Shown here: positions 1-6,483 of the stretch, piece by piece | Layout: the number at the start of each line of letters is the position of its first letter | Numbering within the stretch: position 1 is the stretch's first letter | Source of the DNA: Catellatospora sichuanensis | Lineage (GTDB): Bacteria > Actinomycetota > Actinomycetes > Mycobacteriales > Micromonosporaceae | Assembly (NCBI RefSeq): GCF_007483665.1 | Contig: NZ_VIQO01000013.1 | Span: 186,001-250,000, forward strand | Direction of reading: 5' to 3' | Length of the DNA stretch: 64,000 nt | Notes under the pieces: model-generated | Told to the model about the DNA's origin: nothing | Databases searched by the model: none | What the model saw: the letters and a program-made list of their open reading frames with translations, nothing else | Translations under genes and position numbers: made by a program

Positions 1-937
1 TGTACTCCGACTTGTACCGCGGCAGCTCGTCCACGCCCAGCTCGCCGTTGCTGGCGAGGGCGGCGCAGTCACGGCCGGGCAGGTTGTAGATCACGAACTG
101 GACGGTCAGCGGGCCGCTGCCGGCGTTGTACTGCGCCAGTGCCGCGTCCAGGTGGTCGGCCAGGCCCATCGAGCCGTTCGAGCTGCTGCCCGACGTGCCC
201 GCGATCGCCGCGATCCGGTCCAGCCACACGGCGGTCGACGTGTTCGACACCCGGCTGCCGCCGGACACCGACTCCGCCTTCGCCTTCCACTCCGGGTTCA
301 CGTAGCCGCGAGCCCCCGAGTACGGGTTGTCGACCTTCACACCGGGCACGGTCGGGCTGGAGCTCGGGCTCGCCGGCGCACTCGGCGACGCGCTCGGGCT
401 GGCCGGCGCACTCGGGCTGGCGCTCGGGCTGGCCGGGGTGCTCGGCGACGCGCTCGGGCTGGCCGGGGTGCTGGGGCTCGCGGTCGGGGTGACCCCGCCG
501 ACGGTGCACGCGACGTTGTTCAGGGTGAACGCGGTCGGCTTCGGGTTGCTGCCGGTCCACCGGCCGTTGAAGCCGAGGCTGGTCGACGCGCCGGTGCCGA
601 GGGCGCCGTTCCAGGGCAGGTTGGTCGCGGTGACGTTGGCGCCCGAAGCGGTCCAGTTCGCCGACCAGCCCTGGGTGAACGTCTGCCCGCCCGGGAAGGC
701 GAACTTCAGGGTCCAACTGGTGATCGCGTCACCGGTGTTCTTGACGACCACGGTGCCGGTGAAGCCGCCGGTGCCGGCGCCCTCGGTCCAGTCGTTCGTG
801 GTGTACGTGATGTCGCAGCCGGGAGCGGCGTGCGCCATGGTCGCGGGAATCGTGATGAGGCCGGCGACCACGAGGGTGCTCGCGCCGGTCAGCGCAACGA
901 GCTTGCGCCGTCCGGACAGCCGGATCGGGAATTTCAT
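1..937 (-). CDS. Secreted GH6 cellulase (endoglucanase/cellobiohydrolase) with N-terminal CBM2; cut by the window edge
   Basis: About 312 N-terminal residues are visible and the gene runs off the left edge. The start is ATG at 937, with an AAGGAG-type site just upstream on the minus strand. Order: Sec signal peptide (residues 1-37, cleavage after AHA), a CBM2 cellulose-binding module (about 41-143, with a Cys near each end and conserved Trp residues), a linker of repeated (T/A)PASPSASPS units (about 147-195), then the beginning of a domain opening NPYSGARGYVNPEW, which is typical of the N-terminus of GH6 catalytic domains. GH6 enzymes cleave beta-1,4-glucan with inversion. The catalytic Asp residues lie outside the window, so endo- versus exo-action cannot be decided. 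The protein is presumably secreted and binds crystalline cellulose. The nearest upstream regulatory site is the CebR-like palindrome at 1299-1312. Confidence 0.9.
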   Translation of the reverse strand, partial: MKFPIRLSGRRKLVALTGASTLVVAGLITIPATMAHAAPGCDITYTTNDWTEGAGTGGFTGTVVVKNTGDAITSWTLKFAFPGGQTFTQGWSANWTASGANVTATNLPWNGALGTGASTSLGFNGRWTGSNPKPTAFTLNNVACTVGGVTPTASPSTPASPSASPSTPASPSASPSAPASPSASPSAPASPSSSPTVPGVKVDNPYSGARGYVNPEWKAKAESVSGGSRVSNTSTAVWLDRIAAIAGTSGSSSNGSMGLADHLDAALAQYNAGSGPLTVQFVIYNLPGRDCAALASNGELGVDELPRYKSEY

Positions 938-1435
938 ACCATCTCCTTGGGCGGTGACCGTGCCCGGTCAGGGCACGGTGTCGACCCGCGGCCACGGCCG
1001 GAGGGGATGGCCGCGCAGAGGGTCGCAGGTGGTACGTACGCCCGGCCCGGCGGGCGCGACATGATCGACCGGATCGCTCCGGTGGTACCTCCGCCGTCCC
1101 GGTGACCCGGGTGCCCTCGGCGGCAAGATCGCGTGGGCACGCTCCCATATGCGAACGGGCCCCATGTTTGCACAGTCGTAACGTGCACACAACACCCGAT
1201 GTCGATTTGCCTGGCAAACGGCGGTCACGCTCGGTGTTCCCGCGATATCAACGGGCGCAGGGCTTTCCAGAACCGTCGCCGACGTCTACGATCCTGATTG
1301 GAAGCGCTCCCAACATCAGCCCGGCTGAGCATCCGGCGAACCCTGTCGGGACCGCACCGGAGCCACGGCGTGCCGACCGCCGCGGGCCCGGCGCCGGGAC
1401 ATTTCTCCGGCGCGGACCAGCAGCCCGGTCGACCC
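938..1435. other. Intergenic region upstream of the GH6 gene
   Basis: This 498-bp stretch separates the GH6 start from the end of the glycosyltransferase gene. I see no credible coding frame; the frames that stay open are antisense or composition artefacts. It holds two symmetric sites: the perfect palindrome TTTGCCTGGCAAA at 1206-1218 and the CebR-like site at 1299-1312. The promoter of the GH6 gene should lie here, but I cannot place it with confidence. Confidence 0.6.
1299..1312. promoter_or_regulatory. CebR-like operator (TGGAAGCGCTCCCA)
   Basis: The sequence is a near-perfect dyad that differs by one base from TGGGAGCGCTCCCA, the operator of the LacI-family cello-oligosaccharide repressor CebR in Streptomyces and Thermobifida. 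It lies 362 bp upstream of the secreted GH6-CBM2 cellulase start, a plausible target for that repressor. The assignment rests on motif match plus the function of the next gene; cebR itself is not in the window. Confidence 0.65.
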
Positions 1436-2668
1436 CTACCTGCGCGACGCCGCCGGCCGGCGGAGCATCGCGCCGATCAGCTGGCTGTACTGTCCTGCGA
1501 TCAAGGGCCACGTCGTGGCCAGGCCCGTCGCCGCGTTGTGCGCCACCATCGCGTCGCGCAGCTCCGGCTCGGTCAGGATGCGGCTCACCGCCTCCGCCAT
1601 CGCCGACGGATCGGCATGCGGCACCACCCGGCCCGCGCGCCCGTCGCCCAGCATCTCCAGCGCGTGCGGGAAGGCCGTGGCGACTACCGGTCGCCGCGCC
1701 GCGATGCTCTCGGCGAGCACCGCCGACGCGGCACGGTCTTCGTGGTCGCGCGGCAGCAGGATCACGTCCGCGGACTCGACCAACGCGCGCAGCGGCTCAC
1801 CCGCGAGGTGGCCGATCGCGAACTCGACCCGGTCGGCCACACCGAGTTTCGAGGCCAGCCGGGTCAGCGACAGCCGGTACGCGGCGCCGTCGGCCGGGCT
1901 CAGCGCCGGGTCCAGCGGGCCGGCCACGACATATCGGGGGCGCACCTCGTTCATCAGCGCCAGCGCCGCCATACCGAGCTCGATCCCGGTCTTCGGACCG
2001 AGGCGGCCCCAGGTCAGGATCGTGGATCGCGCCGCCGGGACAGCCGGTTGCGCTGCGGCGGCGGTGCCGTGGCGGATCACCATCAGCTTTCGCGGCTCCA
2101 CCCGGTAGTCGTCCAGCAGGACGCGCCGGCCCGTCTCCGACAGGGCCACGACCGCGTCGGCCGAGGAGGTGAGCATCTCCACGATGAAGCGCTGCTGCGG
2201 GTTCGGCTCCAGATGCACGTCGTGCATGACCACGATCACCGGCACGGTGACCCACTGCAGGACGTCGAGCACCTGGCCGCCCTCGTCGCCCCCGTAGGCG
2301 TCCCGGGCGAAGTGGATGATCGCCGCGTCGTAGCCGTTCATGACCACGGCCGCCGTCCGTGCGGCCTCCGCCGCGCCGGACACGCGGTGCACGACCTCGG
2401 CGCGGTCGTCGGGCTCGGCGCCGTCCCCGGTACGCAGGACGTCCACCGTCAGGTCTGGACTCTCGGCGCACAGCGCCGCGCGCAGCGTGTCGGTGTACGT
2501 GGACACACCCGGCTGGTCCGGGCGGTAGGCGCCGATCATGCAGACCCGGGTGACGGTCGACGCGGCTATCCTCGTCGAACGCGGTGCGAACAAGCTGGCC
2601 AAGCGGCGATCGGGGGCGGCGGGTCCCTGATAGGCGGGAGTCCGGGTGGCAGCCTTGCTGGGGGACAT
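1436..2668 (-). CDS. GT4-family glycosyltransferase
   Basis: A 410-residue protein with a GT-B layout. An N-terminal Rossmann half begins around RVCMIGAYRPDQPGVSTYT (about residue 41), typical of the acceptor-side domain. The C-terminal donor-binding half contains ILTWGRLGPKTGIELGMAAL and a DRAASAVLAESIAARRPVVA segment, which corresponds to the E-x7-E region that contacts the sugar nucleotide in GT4 enzymes. The first 35-40 residues are a poorly conserved extension; the ATG at 2668 has a GGAGA site 8 nt upstream, so I keep it, although a later start is possible. The donor and acceptor cannot be deduced. It is monocistronic, between the cellulase promoter region and a tRNA gene. Confidence 0.85.
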   Translation of the reverse strand: MSPSKAATRTPAYQGPAAPDRRLASLFAPRSTRIAASTVTRVCMIGAYRPDQPGVSTYTDTLRAALCAESPDLTVDVLRTGDGAEPDDRAEVVHRVSGAAEAARTAAVVMNGYDAAIIHFARDAYGGDEGGQVLDVLQWVTVPVIVVMHDVHLEPNPQQRFIVEMLTSSADAVVALSETGRRVLLDDYRVEPRKLMVIRHGTAAAAQPAVPAARSTILTWGRLGPKTGIELGMAALALMNEVRPRYVVAGPLDPALSPADGAAYRLSLTRLASKLGVADRVEFAIGHLAGEPLRALVESADVILLPRDHEDRAASAVLAESIAARRPVVATAFPHALEMLGDGRAGRVVPHADPSAMAEAVSRILTEPELRDAMVAHNAATGLATTWPLIAGQYSQLIGAMLRRPAASRR

Positions 2669-3044
2669 GCTCGCATCTCCGATGCATCAGTCAGCGGGTG
2701 CGGAACATGCCCGCTCCGCCGCCTGCTCGGTGGCGGACGATCCGGTGTCGGCTCGGCGCACCGATCGGAAACGGAACGCGGCCGGCTGTCTCGCCGGCCG
2801 ACCTGTCCTTGCCCCTGCCGGGACCGGTTCGCCTGCCGTCTCGAACGGGACGTGCGCCACCGGCGTGAATGACAGTCTACCCGATGAATAGTGACTAAGT
2901 TGATTATGGAATCCGCGAAGCCGGCAGGAGAAGGCCGACCCCGCCGGTCGACGTCGGGCACGTCCGTGTCCCGGCCGCGCTACGCCGAGTCGGGACCTAT
3001 ACCCCACGACCCGAAGCGGACGATCCGGTAGCCTGAGCGGTCGA
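2669..3044. other. Intergenic region between the glycosyltransferase and tRNA-Lys
   Basis: A 376-bp non-coding stretch. An A/T-rich patch at about 2879-2915 stands out against the GC-rich background and is the most likely promoter area for the leftward glycosyltransferase gene. No convincing coding frame or hairpin was found. Confidence 0.5.
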
Positions 3045-3119
3045 GGGCTGCTAGCTCAATGGCAGAGCTGCGGACTTTTAATCCGTAGGTTCAGGGTTCG
3101 AGTCCCTGGCGGCCCACCA
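3045..3119 (+). tRNA. tRNA-Lys (anticodon TTT)
   Basis: The acceptor stem GGGCTGC pairs with GCGGCCC (one G:T wobble), the D arm is TAGCTCAATGGCAGAGCT, the anticodon loop CTTTTAA sits on a 5-bp stem, and the T arm is CAGGG/CCCTG around TTCGAGT. The discriminator A is followed by an encoded CCA. The anticodon UUU reads lysine codons AAA/AAG. Confidence 0.95.
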
Positions 3120-3130
3120 ACGCCCACGTC

Positions 3131-3163
3131 AAAGGCCCTCCCGGAGCACCGGAGAGGGCCTTT
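3131..3163. terminator. Bidirectional rho-independent terminator
   Basis: A 10-bp stem AAAGGCCCTC (3131-3140) / GAGGGCCTTT (3154-3163) with a 13-nt loop and a T/A tract on both sides. It lies between the rightward tRNA-Lys and the leftward phosphatase gene and can serve both. Confidence 0.85.
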
Positions 3164-3190
3164 TGATCTTCGCCCGGTGCCGGGCGGACG

Positions 3191-3913
3191 TCAGAAGGCG
3201 TACGCCGTCACGTCGGCGACGACCACGGTCACGTTGTCGGGTGCGCCCGCCGCGAGCGCCAGCTTGATCAGGCGCTCGGCGATGGCCTCCGCGTCGGTGT
3301 ACCCGCCCAGCACCTCGGCCAGCGCCTCGTCGGTGACGATGTCGGACAGGCCGTCGCTGCACAACAGCAGCCGGTCCCCGATCTCCAGGGTCAGCGTCGT
3401 GACGGTCGGGGTGAACTCGCGACCCTGCACCGCCTGCGTGATGATCGAGCGGTGCGGGTGGTGCCGCACCTCCTCCGGGGCGAGCAGGCCGCGCTCGACC
3501 ATCGCCTGGACCAGCGTGTCGTCCACGGTCAGCTGGCGCAGCCTGCCGCCGCGCACCAGGTAGGCCCGGGAGTCGCCGACGTGCAGCAGCGTCGCGTTGT
3601 CGGGGCCGAGCAGCACGGCGGTCAGCGTCGTGCCCATCCCGTCGATCGCGGGTTCGGCCTCGATGGCCGCACGGATCCGGCGGTTGGCCACCGCGAGCTC
3701 CGCCAGCAGTACGTCCGCCCCGTGCCTGGTGCCGTCCTGCTCCAGCGGCGACAGGGTCTCGATGACGATCCGGCTGGCCACCTCGCCCGACGGGGAGCCG
3801 CCGACGCCGTCGGCCACCGCCACGAAACGCCTGCCCGCGAATGCCGAGTCCTCGTTGTTCTCACGGACGAGTCCGGCATCGGTGCGGGCGACGGCGTGCA
3901 GGCTCAGGGTCAT
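3191..3913 (-). CDS. PP2C-family serine/threonine protein phosphatase (stand-alone catalytic domain)
   Basis: About 240 residues, essentially one PPM/PP2C domain that dephosphorylates Ser/Thr using two Mn/Mg ions. The family motifs appear in order: RTDAGLVRENNEDS, VADGVGG with the first metal-binding Asp, SGEVAS, GMGTTLTAV, HVGDSRAYL, LLLCSDGLSD and GAPDNVTVVV. No transmembrane segment is present, unlike PstP, so it should be cytosolic. I chose the ATG at 3913 because the PP2C fold begins immediately after it (TLSLHAVARTDAG). The reading frame stays open 74 codons further upstream, but that part is Arg/Pro-rich and unlike any PP2C. No partner kinase is in the window. Confidence 0.9.
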   Translation of the reverse strand: MTLSLHAVARTDAGLVRENNEDSAFAGRRFVAVADGVGGSPSGEVASRIVIETLSPLEQDGTRHGADVLLAELAVANRRIRAAIEAEPAIDGMGTTLTAVLLGPDNATLLHVGDSRAYLVRGGRLRQLTVDDTLVQAMVERGLLAPEEVRHHPHRSIITQAVQGREFTPTVTTLTLEIGDRLLLCSDGLSDIVTDEALAEVLGGYTDAEAIAERLIKLALAAGAPDNVTVVVADVTAYAF

Positions 3914-4242
3914 GGTGCATAGCCTGCCTACTGAGACGCGGTTTGTCTTTAAGCAGTAGTACTTATCCCTGCCGGCCGTCGGCCGCCGGGTCCTCCCGGC
4001 AACCCGAGCGATGCCCCGCATATCCGGTCTGAGCTGCTTCTTTCTCGGACGACAGCCGTCGGCCGGCGGTCTGAACCGGCTCGGTTCTGTCCGGGGACGG
4101 CGACCACGGCGTGTCTGCGCATACCGGTCCGGCATACGCGGACACCGCTCGCCGACCGGGATCGGGATGTCCGAGCCGCCCCGGTGGCGAGGGCATGCAG
4201 GTCAGCAGGAGTGCCCGTGACGTTGGTACGTATGGTGAACCG
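3914..4242. other. Divergent intergenic region, phosphatase / LuxR regulator
   Basis: A 329-bp region between two divergent starts. An A/T-rich patch at about 3940-3965, in GC-rich surroundings, is a likely promoter zone for the phosphatase. The -10 element for the rightward gene is given separately. No coding frame looks genuine here. Confidence 0.5.
4231..4236 (+). promoter_or_regulatory. -10 element of a probably leaderless mRNA (TATGGT)
   Basis: TATGGT ends exactly 6 nt before the ATG at 4243, which places the transcription start at or next to the start codon. No ribosome-binding site precedes this ATG. The same TANNNT-N6-start layout recurs at several other genes in the window. Confidence 0.55.
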
Positions 4243-5232
4243 ATGACGCCGGTGCCGATGGTCGGACGCGCGGCCGAGCTGGCGGAGCTCGTCCGGCGGT
4301 GGTCGCACGTCCGCCAGGGCGGCCCCGCACCGGCTGCCGTGGTGTCGATCACAGGCGCGGCCGGCATCGGCAAGTCGCGCCTGATCGCGAGCGCGCTCGC
4401 GGCGTTCGACCCGGCCCCGGACGCGGTGCTGTACGGCGTGGCGCGGCTGCATACGCCGGCCCCGTACGACTGGCTGGCGGCCGTGCTCAGCGGCCGGGAC
4501 ACCCGCGATCTGCCGGTGCCCGCCGACGGCCTGGCCTGGCTGGCGCAGGACCCGCATGCGCCGAGCGAGCGGTATGCGCCCGGCGCGCTGCTGCGGCTCG
4601 CGGTGCGTACCGTGCGGGCGCTGGTCGGCACGGGCCCCGCGGTGCTGGTGGTGGAGGATCTGCACGCGCTGGACCCGGCCAGCCTCAATCTGGTCGGCGA
4701 GCTGGCCGCCGCGCCCGATCTGCCGGTGCTGATCCTGGTGACCAGCCGCCCACCGGACGCGGCGGACTCGCCGGAGCTGGTTGCCCGGACGCTCGCCCGG
4801 CTGTCAGGCGCGCGCGGGGCGATCCGCCAGCACCTGGGCCCGTTGGGACCGGCCGACGTGGCGGAGATCGTCACTCAGGTGCACGGCGTGATCCCCGAGC
4901 ACCTGGCCGGGGCGGTCTGCGAGCGGACCGGCGGCAACCCGTACTGGCTGGTCGAACTGCTCGCGACGACGGCCGGGCGAGGGCCGCAGGCGCTGCTCGA
5001 CGAGCCGATGCCGGGCCACCTGCGGCCGGCCTCCGCACCGGAGGCGGCCGAACTGACCGCGCGCGAGCAGGAGGTGCTCAGTTGCCTGGCGGCCGGCATG
5101 TCCAACAAGCAGATGGCCCGGACCCTGGACATCTCCATCCGGACGGTCGCGGTGCACGTGTCCAACCTGCTGCGCAAGACGGGCTCGGCCTCGCGGACCG
5201 AGGCGGCGCTGTGGGCGGTGCGCCGGGGGTGA
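4243..5232 (+). CDS. AAA-ATPase / LuxR-HTH transcriptional regulator (short LAL-like)
   Basis: A 329-residue protein. The N-terminal ATPase module has Walker A GAAGIGKS (about residue 40) and Walker B VLVVEDLHALD, and an ERTGGNPYW sensor-like segment follows. The C-terminal LuxR-type helix-turn-helix (LTAREQEVLSCLAAGMSNKQ, then RTVAVHVSNLLRKTGSASRT) occupies the last 65 residues. LAL regulators normally have about 900 residues with a TPR-like middle; this one is a compact form with that part missing. The ATG at 4243 was chosen because the ATPase domain starts just after it and a -10 box lies 6 nt upstream. The target is unknown; it probably binds DNA in an ATP-dependent, signal-responsive manner. 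Confidence 0.85.
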   Translation: MTPVPMVGRAAELAELVRRWSHVRQGGPAPAAVVSITGAAGIGKSRLIASALAAFDPAPDAVLYGVARLHTPAPYDWLAAVLSGRDTRDLPVPADGLAWLAQDPHAPSERYAPGALLRLAVRTVRALVGTGPAVLVVEDLHALDPASLNLVGELAAAPDLPVLILVTSRPPDAADSPELVARTLARLSGARGAIRQHLGPLGPADVAEIVTQVHGVIPEHLAGAVCERTGGNPYWLVELLATTAGRGPQALLDEPMPGHLRPASAPEAAELTAREQEVLSCLAAGMSNKQMARTLDISIRTVAVHVSNLLRKTGSASRTEAALWAVRRG

Positions 5233-5325
5233 CGCACCCGGCGGAGACTCCGGCCGCCTTGCGCGATTTGCACCATTCTCTTCGCTAAGCTGACACGCGC
5301 CCGTGCCGTCTAGCCAGGGGGACCA

Positions 5326-5529
5326 GTGCAGCTCACGTTCATCCGCAAGACAGTGCTGTCCGGGGACACCAACTGCCCGTCGCTGTACCGCACCGACCGG
5401 GACACGTTCGTGGTCCAGGGGTGGCGGGTCACCGACCCGGAGGCCCTGCGCCAGCTGGACATCCCGGCGCACGAGACCGTCGTCGAGGTCCCCTCCGACG
5501 TGCTCGCCGAGATCGCCCGCACCCTCTAG
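5326..5529 (+). CDS. Small conserved actinobacterial protein of unknown function
   Basis: A 67-residue protein starting at GTG 5326 after the purine-rich CCAGGGGGACCA. It contains the pattern CPSLYRTDRDTFVVQGWRVTD followed by a hydrophobic-acidic C-terminus (ETVVEVPSDVLAEIARTL). Similar short proteins with a YxTDRDTxVVQGW core are widespread in actinomycetes, often next to helix-turn-helix regulators; I recall no established function. There is no signal peptide or membrane segment, so it is probably cytosolic. A long palindrome directly behind it (5535-5583) can terminate its transcript. Confidence 0.7.
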   Translation: MQLTFIRKTVLSGDTNCPSLYRTDRDTFVVQGWRVTDPEALRQLDIPAHETVVEVPSDVLAEIARTL

Positions 5530-5534
5530 ACGTT

Positions 5535-5583
5535 AAGAAGGGCACCTTCTACAACGCATAGCGTTGTGAAGGTGCCCTTCCTT
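5535..5583. repeat. Intergenic palindrome, family A copy 1
   Basis: The left arm begins GAAGGGCACCTTCTACAACGC (5537-5557) and the right arm 5561-5580 is its complement with one bulged base, giving a 20-bp hairpin with a 3-nt loop. A second copy with the same arm lies at 46559-46610. It sits between convergent genes and probably acts as a bidirectional terminator as well as being a dispersed repeat. Confidence 0.85.
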
Positions 5584-5587
5584 CGGG

Positions 5588-6136
5588 TCAGTCTTCGAGT
5601 TCTTCGACGAGGTCGGCGTCGGAGCGGCGGCTGCGGCGACGGCGGCGGAGCGACGGCATCGCCATCACGAAGCCGACCTCGCGGCGGCGGCGGTAGTAGT
5701 GGCGGCGGCGCGGGCCGGCGATGGCGTACACGATCGACGTGACGACGCCGAAGACGACGTAGACGCCGAGGATGACGATGCCCCCGGCCTCCTTGATGCC
5801 GAAGACGGAACCGTCGCCGAACAGCGGCAGGATCAGCATCGCCAGGACCAGCCAGGTGATCATGCCCCAGACCAGGCCGACACCGACCGCGGGGATGATC
5901 TGGCCGCGGATGAACTTGCCGACGAACGCGCCGAACAGGCCGCCGGCCGCGCCCGCGACCATCAGCACCATGACCCATGCGGTCGAGGCCTCGACCTCGC
6001 CGACGAGCTGGGCGTACGGCTTGATGTGACCGGTGATCTGCAGCGCGAGGGCCAGGAACAGGCCGCCGGCGACACCGCCGACCACGCCGGCGCCGGTACG
6101 GCTGACCAGGTTCACCTGGGGGGTGTATTCACTCAT
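5588..6136 (-). CDS. Four-helix integral membrane protein, unknown function
   Basis: 182 residues. Hydrophobic segments lie at about 17-35, 52-73, 82-105 and 117-139. The first two contain glycine runs (GAGVVGGVAGGLFLALAL and MVLMVAGAAGGLFGAFVG) of the kind that allow tight helix packing. The C-terminal 40 residues are very basic (RRRHYYRRRREVG and RRRRRSRRSD), implying a cytoplasmic tail that could bind acidic lipid or nucleic acid, and end in acidic residues. The ATG at 6136 fits the start of the hydrophobic pattern. I do not recognise the family. Confidence 0.7.
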   Translation of the reverse strand: MSEYTPQVNLVSRTGAGVVGGVAGGLFLALALQITGHIKPYAQLVGEVEASTAWVMVLMVAGAAGGLFGAFVGKFIRGQIIPAVGVGLVWGMITWLVLAMLILPLFGDGSVFGIKEAGGIVILGVYVVFGVVTSIVYAIAGPRRRHYYRRRREVGFVMAMPSLRRRRRSRRSDADLVEELED

Positions 6137-6483
6137 GATCGAGCTCCGGAGAGGTTGAGGGATCGCGGGCAGACCTTACAACGGCCGGGCAAGCCGCACC
6201 TAACCATTGTCTCCTATGTGATCTAAGCGCGGCGGGTCCGCACGCACCCGCCGACCGGGCACATCGGACACTAGTTCGTTGGCACATTAAACTATTGACA
6301 TGCCTGTGACGGCCGTGTGAACCTCTCCACGGGACCGGTGCGCGCAACCGAGGGCAGTCCCGCGCCACGCATTCGCACGTTCTGTCGCCGTTGCCGGCAC
6401 AGGCGGTGCGGCGGTGAACACTGCCCGGGCCCGCCCCCGCTACCTGTGCGCCAGCGGCACCGTCCCCCACTGGAGTGCCACAG
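6137..6483. other. Divergent intergenic region upstream of GH74
   Basis: 347 bp. A consensus-like TTGACA lies at 6295-6300 within the A/T-rich patch 6270-6300, but no good -10 hexamer follows at 17-19 nt, so the promoter is tentative. No CebR-like palindrome was found here, unlike upstream of the GH6 gene. A GGAG ribosome-binding site at 6472-6475 belongs to the GH74 gene. Confidence 0.45.

Noticed and set aside
340-500. Tandem DNA repeats upstream of the GH6 domain
   Set aside because: They encode the Ser/Pro/Ala linker between CBM2 and the catalytic domain; codon-level repetition of a linker is normal.
2687-3007. A 106-codon leftward frame in the gap before tRNA-Lys
   Set aside because: It has no ribosome-binding site, irregular composition and no recognisable features, and overlaps a probable promoter region.
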